Of a stretch of DNA of 64,000 nucleotides, positions 44,146-54,285 are shown piece after piece. The notes under the pieces were generated by a model. The model was given only the letters and a program-made list of their open reading frames with translations, was not told where the DNA came from and did no database searches. The DNA is from Dipteris shenzhenensis. Lineage: Eukaryota > Polypodiophyta > Polypodiopsida > Gleicheniales. The first letter of the stretch is position 1. Every line of letters begins with the position of its first letter. The DNA is taken from the NCBI GenBank assembly GCA_047967505.1, contig CM106538.1; one strand, 5' to 3'. The position numbers and the translations under genes are program-made.

Positions 44146-44293
44146 ACGTGTGTGTGCGCACGCACGCGCGTGTGTGTGTGTGTGGATGTGGGTGTGTGTA
44201 TGTGTGTGTGTGCACATGCATGTGCGTGTGCATGTGCGTGTGTGTGGGTGTGTGTGTATGTGTGTGTGCGCACATGCATGTGCATGTGTGTGG
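43870..44293. repeat. (GT)n-rich microsatellite
   Basis: About 420 bp of TG repeats with interspersed CATGCA and CACG interruptions. All frames across it (His/Thr-rich on minus, Cys/Val-rich on plus) are artefacts. Alternating purine-pyrimidine sequence has Z-DNA potential. Confidence 0.97.
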
Positions 44294-46527
44294 ACCAATT
44301 TTCAATGTCAAAGTAAACCAATTGCAAACATCTACTATTGCCCTTATCAAACACCTAGTGAAAGTAGTCCATTAGTAACCAGCCTCTTAATACTTCATAA
44401 GTGAGAAAAATCCATATCATACCATTCCTTTTGACAAAGTGTCAAAGTGAGAGTCAATTTTTATACTCACATTCATGACTGTATATTGCAGATTGTACAA
44501 CAATACTGATGACTAGTCTCTAATAGAATGTTCATGCTTATCTATCAGTACTTGGAGATAATCTGCTATAGAGTATGCCTTGAAGTTGCCAACACCGTAT
44601 CTTCATGCCTTAGACTTTTCAATGCAAACCTGATGGAGAGGTATGCCGACTCACTTGGCACCATCACAACAAAAACTAAAGTTAGGACAATGCATTTTTG
44701 ATGTGGAAGCTAGGCTTCAATGCGAGCATGCAATTGTTATCCCTATCACTCAATCAAGATTAGCATTAATAAAATATTGGCATTCTTAAAGTAATTGGCA
44801 TATATAACATTAATGAAGAGCTTATAAAATGGTAGATGAATCCCAATGGGCTAAATGAAACCCACAAGCATGGGATCTGAAACCAAGTCTCCAAGGGCAT
44901 TCCCTTTGCTCCCAAAGACAGCAACCTCAAACCATAAAGTAAATTGCCCAAGAACACCCCTAGTATAGCTTACTGTAAAAAATTCCCAAGTGTAAAAGTT
45001 CTCAGGGGTGATCTCCCTCCATTTGCCTACTTCAGTAATTCTGAAAAGGTATAGTTCCCTTCACCAATAGACAAGTCTACCCAGTCAGTGATAATCATAA
45101 CAAGTAAATGTACTAGTCTTTCCCATCTTCCTAGGGAAATCATATGGAGCATTGGCCCAAAGATAACGCCCCATATCCTCGTATGTGTGAAGCAATGCCA
45201 TCATATATGAAACATCACAAGAACCATGTAATTAAAAAAAAATTCTAGAGAGCTCAGTCATAGCATGAATTCCAAGAGCAATGTCACTAAATCTAATCAA
45301 TAATACTCCAAAATAAAATTCTCCCCACCTCTTGTAATGTAGAAGTTCGATAATTCTATAAAGTGCTTTATATAGTGCTAAGTAAATTTCTAAGGGAATA
45401 CATGGAAATTCCAATAGTGAGGGCTCGTAATATTAAACACAAATCATGATATGGAATCATGAATAGGGTTTTGCCAATGTATAACACCTTGCTGAAGCAA
45501 TGGTCATAATGGTGTTAATTTCACTTTTCTTAAAAACAAAAATCAATATTTGTCAAAAGCCAAACCAATATCTTTCAAAAGAGGTCTTACTTTCTATAAC
45601 CATACGATACCCATTACTAGCTAAATTCTTTGGGATAAAATTCCAAAGCAAACGGCCCCAGTTGTAAAGCAATGCCATCATAACATTGGCTTGCAAAATT
45701 TTGTAAAAACTAGTTCGACATCTAATATAATAGTGTCATTCTCCTTTTTTATAAAAACTATTAGCGGAGAGGATCATAGCAACCTCCTTTCAAGAAACAT
45801 TAGTATCTCCTTTTTGGGATAGCATGGAAAATCATAACCTATAAGAGATATAAAAAGGTTCATGGGCAACAATTCAAATATTCATACAAGCCCACAAGAG
45901 CATACAAACCCCGCTTTCTAAAAAGTTTTAATGGTGCTCTAGGCACTATTGATGGGGAGGATTTGCATTGAGATTAATATTGGGATTGCTTATGAAATAA
46001 ACGTATAGAATTAGACGAGGGTGTGATGGCATCAAAGAAGTGGCTTATTGTCTCACAGGAACCTTCATGCTATATGGTTGAAATCTGCCTCTAATCAAGG
46101 TAGCAAAAAGACAATAAGGAAAGCCCTCTCTGCCCTACTATTGTTCTAGAGTAGCTTCATTTCTGAAGGGGTATCCAAATAAGACATATAGGAGTTGCTA
46201 ACCAATGGCATCTACAACTAATGGCATCCACAGATCTCTACCTTCAGGTGAAATTTGTATGTCTTTGTGTGTGTTTAGATTTAAAAGTCCCATCAATAAA
46301 TGAGCCATACAATTAATTCCACCATTTGGATAAAAGGCTATTTATGAGACAAGTACAAAAATAATTACGACATCTAAGTTGGGACTTGCAAAATTTTGAG
46401 AGATTGCAAAAATTCTAACCAAATTGAGAATTTATAATCATATTGAGTTTGAAATAGGAACATGAGATTGGAAAAGGGCGTCGAATCCATCCAGTAGTCC
46501 AGGTTTTGAGTTCAAGGTCCACTTACC
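44294..46527. other. Flanking DNA between the (GT)n tract and CACTA B
   Basis: Apart from the weak minus-strand remnant at 44,766-45,790 I see no gene or clear repeat. It ends at the CACAACAAG end of element B. Confidence 0.45.
44766..45790 (-). pseudogene. Unassigned decayed coding remnant
   Basis: Minus-strand frames give protein-like pieces: ANVMMALLYNWGRLLWNFIP (about 45,620-45,690), YKALYRIIELLHYKRWGEFY (about 45,320-45,380), SYMMALLHTYEDMGRYLWAN (about 45,150-45,205) and GLRLLSLGAKGMPLETWF (about 44,860-44,940). Many stops and frame changes lie between them. MMALL...W-rich segments occur twice, so the source protein may have been internally repetitive. I do not recognise it. Confidence 0.25.
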
Positions 46528-46542
46528 CACAACAAGACAAAG

Positions 46543-46870
46543 CACCTATAGACGCGTACACAGACGTGTTTATTGAACTAAAAAAAAAAACTTACGGGCG
46601 CGTCTATTTGCACGTTTATTTGCACGTCTAGAGACCCGCATCTAACAACGTGTCTATATAGCAGACAGACGCACGTATAGATGTGCATATAGATGCGTAA
46701 ATAGACGCTCTGCTAGAAAATGTAAAAGACAGATAGACGCATCATTAAACGCATGTATAGACGCATTTATAGACGGTCTTATAGATGCTTTTATAGATGC
46801 GCAAATAGATGCTCCTCGAACACACAGACGCGTATATAGATGCATTTATAGACACCCTGATAGACGTGCT
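46543..46870. repeat. Subterminal repeats of CACTA B
   Basis: About 15-20 copies of ATAGACGCG, TAGATGCG and close variants in both orientations (CGCGTCTATT and the like), more diverged than in element C. Likely TNPA-binding sites by analogy. Confidence 0.75.
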
Positions 46871-47117
46871 ACATAATATTTTTTACATTTACAAAATGTT
46901 GTGTATGCTATGTAGTTACAGGAATCCCATTTCCACATTGTGTAATTCAATTCTTACAGGCAACCGCATTTTAATTAGCACTCTTGCAAGCACGTCTATA
47001 GCCGACAATTACAATTCCAAATAAAACATTACAACTCCGAAACGTTTAGTTCACAAGGCATTAATTGATAGAACATTGCACAAGAAAATTGAAAGCTCAA
47101 AAAGTGCTTGTATGTAC

Positions 47118-47288
47118 TGAGAGTGCTCTCAACGGAAGCAAGAACGGAAGAAGGAGAGAGAGAGACAGAGAGCCACACAAGTTTTGGTGGGTGCAGAACC
47201 ACCCTAATCTTCTTTTTCATTCATTTATATATGTGTTTGAGTATTGTACATAATTGGGGTGAAGGCACAGTGACCTTTAACCCCCACA
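47118..47288 (-). repeat. 3' LTR of copia 2
   Basis: 171 bp, TG...CA. Differs from 52,770-52,940 at two positions, both C:G versus T:A. Confidence 0.96.
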
Positions 47289-47341
47289 ACCTCCCACTTA
47301 AAGGACAATGTGCCTTTAAGGGAGAACAACCAGTGAGCATA

Positions 47342-47833
47342 CTATCCAATGCCCATCAATACACGACAATACTCAAACCGCTGACTAGGTAGACTCTTTG
47401 TCAGCATATCTGCAGGGTTATCATCTGTATGAACCTTGACAAGCTCTATGCGCTTGTCCTCAAGTACCTTCCTAATGAAATGGTACCTGACCTCAATGTG
47501 TTTGGTCTTTGCATGAAAGATCGGATTCCGTGCTAGCTGAATAGCACTCATGGAATCACTATGCAATGTCGGTACACCTGTATGAATCCCCAAATCTCCC
47601 ACTAGCCGATCAAGCCATATAGCCTCCTTGCAACCCTCTGTGGCTGCAACATACTCAGCCTCTGTGGTAGACAAAGCAATGCACTTCTGTGCACGAGACA
47701 TCCACGACATTGCACCACCTGCAAAGGTGAACACATAACTAGAAGTGGATCTCCTACTATCCACATGCCCTGCATAGTCTGAATCTGTGTACCCAAGTAC
47801 ACGCAAGTCTCCTTTACCAAAGCAAATGCACAT
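47342..47833 (-). pseudogene. Copia 2 RNase H part
   Basis: 163 codons downstream of the TAG at 47,834. Contains TDSDYAGHVDSRRSTSSY, STTEAEYVA and KTKHIEVRYHFIRK, collinear with the RNase H of copia 1. Separated from the reverse transcriptase only by a nonsense codon. Confidence 0.9.
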
Positions 47834-49102
47834 CTACTTGGTACCCTTCATGTACCTCATGATGCACTTAACTGCCTCCCAATGCTTCTTTCCTGGATTA
47901 GCCATATACCTGCTAACAACTCCCACTGCAAATGCAATGTCTGGTCTAGTAGCTATCATAGCATACATAAGACTCCCAACCGCTGATGCATAAGGAACCT
48001 TAGCCATCATGGCCCTCTCCTCTTCTGATTTGCGACTATCTATATGACTCAGTTTCACATATGGAGGCAATGGAGTACTCACTGCCTTCCCCCCCTCCAT
48101 ATTGAAATGCTGCAATACTTTTGTAACATACTCTTTTTGTGAAAGCCAAAGGAGTTTCCTACTCCGATCACGCGTGATGCGCATACCAAGAATATGACCT
48201 GCAAGTCCCAAATCCTTCATATCAAAGGCCTCATGCAACTTGGCCTTTAATGCATCTAGCTCATAAGTATTCTTGCTAGCCAATAGCATATCATCCACAT
48301 ATAGTGCCAGGATTATCAGGCTATTATCCTTAGCCCTTTTAGTGTAGAGGCAGTGATCAATTTCACTCCTTCTAAAACCGTGGGACCGAATGAAAGCATC
48401 AAACTTCTGATACCATTCTCTAGGTGCTTGCTTAAGACCATAGAGACTCTTCTTCAGCTTGCAAACTAAATGCTCTTTGCCCTTTTCTTCAAAGCCTTCC
48501 GGCTGCACCATGGAAATTTCCTCATGCAAATCCCCATGCAAGAAAGCTGTCTTGACATCCATCTGCATAAGCTCCATATCCTCTGCTGCCACTAGTCCAA
48601 GCATGCATCTAAGTGTGGTCATCTTCACAACTGGAGAGAATATCTCATCAAAGTCCACACCCTTCTCTTGCTTGAACCCTTTAGCAACCAAACGGGCCTT
48701 GGACCTAGGCACATCATCACCTGTGACCTTCATTTTGTAGACCCATTTACATGGCAATGCTTTCTTTCCATGTGGCAAAGAAACCAAGTCCCAAGTCTTA
48801 TTCTTCATAAGTGAACTCATCTCTAATTGCATAGCATACTCCCACTTGTGTTGATCCTCACGCATCATAGCCTCTTTGTAGCAAGAAGGCTCCCCGCAAT
48901 CAGTAAGCATCACATAGTCTACCCCTGGAACAAACCTATCAGGCGGTCTAGTTACTCTAGATGATCTTCTCAAGGGCATTTCAGCTTGATGTCCCACTTG
49001 CATATCAGCCACATTTGGCTCATCATTTCCACCAATAGATGATCCATCATCTACCCTTGATTGTATACCTGTGGGAGTACTTGGTTGTACCATTTCTTGC
49101 AC
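47834..49102 (-). pseudogene. Copia 2 reverse transcriptase part
   Basis: 422 codons starting at an internal Met after the 49,124 stop. Retains MQMDVKTAFLHGDL, SLYGLKQAPREW and YVDDML, and an unaltered KARLVAKG motif. Ends at TAG 47,834-47,836, where copia 1 has GAG (TKEM). Confidence 0.9.
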
Positions 49103-49123
49103 ATTTGGTGCATGGACAGCTTG

Positions 49124-51259
49124 CTATCTATCAACATATGCAGGTGGATTCACATCCTGGAAAGTGATTCTCCTCATTTTCACATCCCTCATGGGTGCCT
49201 TATGCATCTTCTTCTCATTGAAGACCACATCATGGCTGCGTATGATCTTCTTTGCTTCTGGATCCCAGAGACGATAGCCCACATGTGCATATGCCTCACA
49301 CCCAAATATACGCAAATGAGAGTAAGAGGGCTTCTTGCCACTCCATGCCTCTTCAGGAATACCACCATCCAAACTCTTACTAGGTGATCTATTGATCACA
49401 TGCACTGCAGTCTTCATTGCCTCAGCCCAAAAACCACCAGAAAGACTTGCATTGGAAAGCATGCATTGCAACCTTTCTTGAATGGTACGGTTCATCTTTT
49501 CTGCAACTGGATTTTGCTCTGGAGTACGAGGGGATGTGAGCTCCCTCTTAATCCCACGTGTATCACAGAAATGCTGAAAGTCATGAGAGAGATACTCTCC
49601 ACCATTGTCAGTCCGTAGGCATTTAAGCATTCTACCTGACTGATTCTCAACCAAGGCAAGCCATTTCTGAAATACCTGGAACACATCACTCTTTCGAGCT
49701 ATAGCATAAGCCCACACTTTCCTAGTTGCATCATCAATGAATGTCACATAGTATTCAGCCCCGCCTAATGACTGTGTAGGCATGGGACCACATACGTCTG
49801 AATGCACCAAATCAAGCATTTCAAACTCTTTCTTTCCCCTTCTTTTATGGGCTGATTTAGTTTGCTTCCCATAGAGACAATGCTCACAAAATTCAAAATC
49901 AGAGAAACTCAAATGCGGTACATAACCCAAACGGCATAAGAGTTTCATTCCATTCTGGCTCATGTGCCCCAACCTGCAATGCCACAAAGAAGTGCTTGGC
50001 TGCTCGGTTATTGCAACAACATGATCAAATACCCCTGATACATGTAAGCGATACAAAGTCCCACACTTGGCACCCCTAGCCAAAAGCATAGAGCCCTTCT
50101 GAATTTTCCAACTTTGAAAGCCAAAAGTGGTGTGAAAACCAGCATCATCTAGCTGACCCACTGAAATAAGACTCTTGGTCAGCTTAGGCACATGTCTCAC
50201 ATGTTTCAAAACAAATGCAGACCCATTTGCAAAAGAAAACTTTATGTCACCTACTCCCACTATGTCACATGCATAGTCATTTCCAAGATGCACACAACCT
50301 GTCTTTCCACTATCATAAGTGGAGAACCATTCCCTATGGGGAGTAACATGGAATGAAGCACCAGAATCCAAAATCCAATCCTGGGAATATGCATCATCTG
50401 AAGTGGTAAGCAACTCTGCAGATAAACTAGACATGAAGAGAACGTCATTGTCACTATCATGTGTGACTGCATTGATCTCCTTGATCTTCACTTTTGCTTT
50501 GTCTTCCCTTGGACTTTCTTCCTTTTTATTTGCACCCCAATTTGCATTCTTTTTCTTATTCTTTTGCTCTCTTTTCAGCTTGTAGCAATCCTTTTTCATA
50601 TGGCCCTTCTTGCCACAATGGTAACACTCAATGTTTCGTGCCCTGGATTTGCTACGAGACTTCCCTCTTTCTTGGGACTTCCCCCTAAACTGTGATCTGC
50701 CCCTTTTCACATTTAACGCTGCATCCTTCTTGTTGCCATCCATAGACTTCCGTCTAATCTCCTCAGCCAACAAGCTACCCACAACATCATCAAATTTCAG
50801 TACTCCACCAGGTGCAGAGTTACTGACAGCTATACGGAAGGTATCCCATGAAAATGGCAATGAACATAAGAGAAATATTGGCTTAGTCTCCGCATCAAAA
50901 TTCATTTTCTGAGCCTGAAGTTGGCTGAAAATAATATTGAATTCATTCAAGTGAGAAGCAATGGAGACCCCTTCCTTCATCTGCAGCTCAAACAATCTCT
51001 TCATGAGGTAAACTTTATTAGAGGCAGTTTCCTTCTCATAAGTGGCACACAGTTTCTTCCACAAATCTTCTGTAGTCTGCTCATTTACTACTGTGAAATA
51101 AACTGACTCTGCAAGATGAAGTCTAATAGTAGACTTTGCTAATGCATCCAACTCATTCCAATCATCCTCAGACATATTTGCAGGCTTAGCTTCAATCCCT
51201 GCCAAGGGTTTAATCTGCTTCTTTTGAATAAGCACATCCCTTATTTGTTCTTTCCACAA
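49124..51259 (-). pseudogene. Copia 2 gag, protease, integrase part
   Basis: Open for 711 codons. The gag N-terminus (MASSSMPEKEFF equivalent) is out of frame because of one extra A, so the frame opens at a TTG just before WKEQIRD. Zinc knuckle CYHCGKKGHMKKDC, protease DSGA and all three integrase acidic sites are present, and integrase is not frameshifted as it is in copia 1. An in-frame deletion removes 26 residues after CEAYAHV. The stop at 49,124 replaces Gln. Confidence 0.92.
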
Positions 51260-51349
51260 AGAAAAGTTTGTCCCATCAAACTTTTTAATGCTGAAAAAAC
51301 TCCTTTTCAGACATGGAAGAGGATGCCATGATGCAAATGAAACAAAATC

Positions 51350-52755
51350 GCAAATGCTAGTGCCTGCAAGAGAGAATCACACCAAATACTAGGTGCACCC
51401 AAATGTGTATGCCACAATAGAGTGAAATATCACCAAAATTCAAAGCTCAAAGCATCAAAAGATGCATCTGACTCATGTGCATATACTATGCATCCATATG
51501 AGCAAATCTGGCCCAAAAGAAAATGCCAATAAGTGCCAAATGACTCAAGCATAAACACTGTCCACTGGCATATGCATCAATAATATCTCATCCAAGAGAG
51601 CATAGCACTATCAGTGCATCACCAACAATGTGTCAAAGCTGTCCCTCAGCATAAAATAGCATCCATGTGCAAAGCGTCCATAAAAAATAGCATCCCACAA
51701 GGCAATTTGGGCCTATCAGCGCATCCAACAAGGACCGCAATGCACCCAAATGGCCTATAAATCATCCATTGCAACCCAATGCATACCACGAATGAGCACA
51801 CACTGCTCAAACTACAACCAGAGTGATCTGCATAAGGTATGCTCAAGAAATCATAGTCCCACGGTAATGAGCGCTACTGAAAATAGAACCTGAGATGCCT
51901 CAAAACATGGGCACCATTGCATAATTGGAATCAGCAAGAAAATCTGCAAATATCTCTCTTCTGTGAGAACTCCAAAATCCCAACCGATGAGTGAGAAATG
52001 GGAGTCAACACTTATCCACTGCCATGTGGCATAAATCTAAGGTTTCAAAACCTTAGAATGAAAAATGCATAACAGAGAGATGAAATCGAATACACAGAGA
52101 TCTATAACTCTAAAAATCCTCCACCGAATCGCGCAAGAACTGACAGGTAGGGGTTTTTGGGCGTCCAGAACGCAATGGGACAGACGGTTTTGGAAACCGT
52201 GGTCTCAATCACTGGGTCCAACACACGGACTGAAAAAAGTTTTTGGAAACAGAGCTATCTGTAAACTCCACCGGAGTGCGAATGATGAGCAACATAGAAG
52301 TTTTAGGACCTCTTGAGTCCACCGGAACTGACAGATTTGCAAATGGTTGCTCCAAACTTGAGTTCCAACACCCGGGAAAAAAACGCAGGAACTGACACAG
52401 TGAGTCAGAAATCCAATGAAATGATCCCAGATTCAAGAATGAAGGTGTTTCCAAGCTCCTGAAGTGAAGTGGACACCAAAAGCAAGCAATAGTTGCCTCT
52501 ACAAGTCAATACGGAGTCTCTGTCATCGAACGGAACAGGGAAAAGCTCAAAAAATAACTTTTTCTTTGAAACCACTTAACAGGCTCTCAAAACCACTTCG
52601 CAAAGCCAAAGTGACTTTTCCAAATGTTCCTCCAAGGTCTCTGCATACTCGGATGCAAGTAAAGTCACGCACAAAGTTTCCCACAAAGCTTCTCCTTCCT
52701 CCCACAGAGCTGCTGAGCTTCTAAGCATTCACGCACGCTCAGCTAGATCACTCGG
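51350..52755. other. 5' leader of copia 2
   Basis: Non-coding leader collinear with 36,533-37,933 of copia 1, with scattered base differences. No gene. Confidence 0.6.
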
Positions 52756-52767
52756 GCTTTGATACCA
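52756..52767 (-). other. Altered primer binding site of copia 2
   Basis: Reads TGGTATCAAAGC on the minus strand, one transition from the canonical TGGTATCAGAGC kept in copia 1. It may weaken priming or postdate insertion. Confidence 0.92.
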
Positions 52768-52769
52768 AT

Positions 52770-52940
52770 TGAGAGTGCTCTCAACGGAAGCAAGAACGGA
52801 AGAAGGAGAGAGAGAGACAGAGAGCCACACAAGTTTTGATGGGTGCAGAACCACCCTAATCTTCTTTTTCATTCATTTATATATGTGTTTGAGTATTGTA
52901 CATAACTGGGGTGAAGGCACAGTGACCTTTAACCCCCACA
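52770..52940 (-). repeat. 5' LTR of copia 2
   Basis: 171 bp, followed by TGTAC target duplication at 52,941-52,945. Confidence 0.96.
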
Positions 52941-53080
52941 TGTACATATAGCACGAAGCTAAGCCACGTCCTGTGGCTTCAAGTACCAAAAATAAGAGGA
53001 GTGTATATACAAGAGGCATGAAGCCAAGCTAGTGGCTTTAAGTACAAAAAAGAGTAGCTAGTACTACTTCTATGACTAAT

Positions 53081-54276
53081 CTAAGTTCTCCAATCCTTGC
53101 TCCCTTCTACGCTCCCTTCTGTGCTCCCTTCTCCACCTCCTTCCTCGTCTTCTTCCTTGTCTTCTTATGCAGGGGCCTGTAAACAAGGGACAACATATAT
53201 CAATGTATGAAAAATCAAATCTTTACTTATAATATTGACATTATTTAATTACTTTCAAATACCTCGGGGGACGCTCCAGTAGCCCGGATATACTGCTCCT
53301 CAGTAATCAACCCGTCATTATAAAAGTGCTTCCATATATCTCCTCTGTGATGGTGGCGGTGGTAGGCTGTCTCGACAGGAGTAGGGTATCTGCCCATGAT
53401 ATCAAGCTATAAGATGAACAATTTGCAGAGGGGTTAGTACAAAGAAATAACCTCCTAATAAACTACATAAATAATATAATTTGAGATCAATACTTACAAA
53501 TTGGGTCTCCCATGATTCAAGACCCCCTGCTCCAAAATGCACGCTTCCATATTGCTCCATTTGGATCCTTCGTGCCTCCAGGTGCTGCATACTGGGTTCC
53601 TCCCTCACTGACTTCATTGCTTTCTTCCACTCACGGTTGTGAGTAGTGTGGGGTGGGCCCCTTGGTGGTTGACCTCCCTTGAGCCTGGCAAGCTCCGCTA
53701 GTGCAAGCAAAGATCTTTTATTGTCAAGTATCGTAACAATCTTTGACTTGGCCCATTTATCTATGAACTGAAGATTGGGGGGGTTAGGATACCTAAAGCG
53801 AACAGCAGCGAGGGTCTCATTAGCCAACCTCTTTGGCTCATCTTTGTAGTGGATAAAGCAATCTTTGTAATTGTTAGCAATTACAGAGTGCATGAAGGCC
53901 ATGATGTCCTTCCCCTGTGCATCCATCAACTTGATGCCTCCTATCTGAGTGATGTCATAGAAGATCGTACCATCACCAGGAGGCATGTCTAAATCATCTG
54001 AATCATCCTCGTCCCACCACCACCCCTCCTAAAGCACTGTGCCATGCATCCCCCACCGCTCTCCCTGCTACTATGCCTACTACCGTGTTGTGTCGAGCTA
54101 GTACGCTGGCCACTCGTAGCTGGAGATTGCACAGGACTACGTGGATTACTCATAGCTGGAGAACCGAGTCTCGACTGTACAGGAGTACGCCAATGGCTCT
54201 GCGAGACAGAAGGACCTCCTGACGGCATGGGGGAAGGGGCATAAGATGACATGGGGGAAGGGGCATAAGAGGGCAT
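53081..54276 (-). pseudogene. TNPA-like protein of CACTA B
   Basis: Exons 53,498-54,276, 53,273-53,406 and 53,081-53,176 align one to one with those of element C. Exon 1 has a Ser/Pro-rich start with SYAPSPM repeats, then GDGTIFYDITQIGG, YPNPPN, PPRGPPHTTHNREWKKAM and VHFGAGGLESWE, the Transposase_24-like core. Exon 2 has RYPTPVETAYHRHHHRGD. Exon 3 is an acidic Glu/Gly/Ser tail. A frameshift in exon 1 (after GGGG near 54,010) and a TAA in exon 3 (C has CAA) make it non-functional. Expected role: binding subterminal repeats. Confidence 0.75.
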
Positions 54277-54285
54277 GGGGGAAGG

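Larger units (their letters stand above)
47118..52940 (-). mobile_element. Ty1/copia retrotransposon, copy 2
   Basis: 5,823 bp, same family and orientation as copia 1 and nearly identical throughout. Two 171-bp LTRs are flanked by TGTAC at 47,113-47,117 and 52,941-52,945. The LTRs differ at two bases. Lesions relative to copia 1: one extra A near the gag start (about 51,293-51,299), an in-frame 78-bp deletion in the integrase region (junction about 49,281), CAG-to-TAG at 49,124-49,126, and GAG-to-TAG at 47,834-47,836. The primer site is altered too. It lies between the left subterminal repeats and the TNPA gene of CACTA B. Confidence 0.97.

Noticed and set aside
43863-44404. His/Thr and Cys/Val repeat frames
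   Set aside because: (GT)n microsatellite read in all frames.
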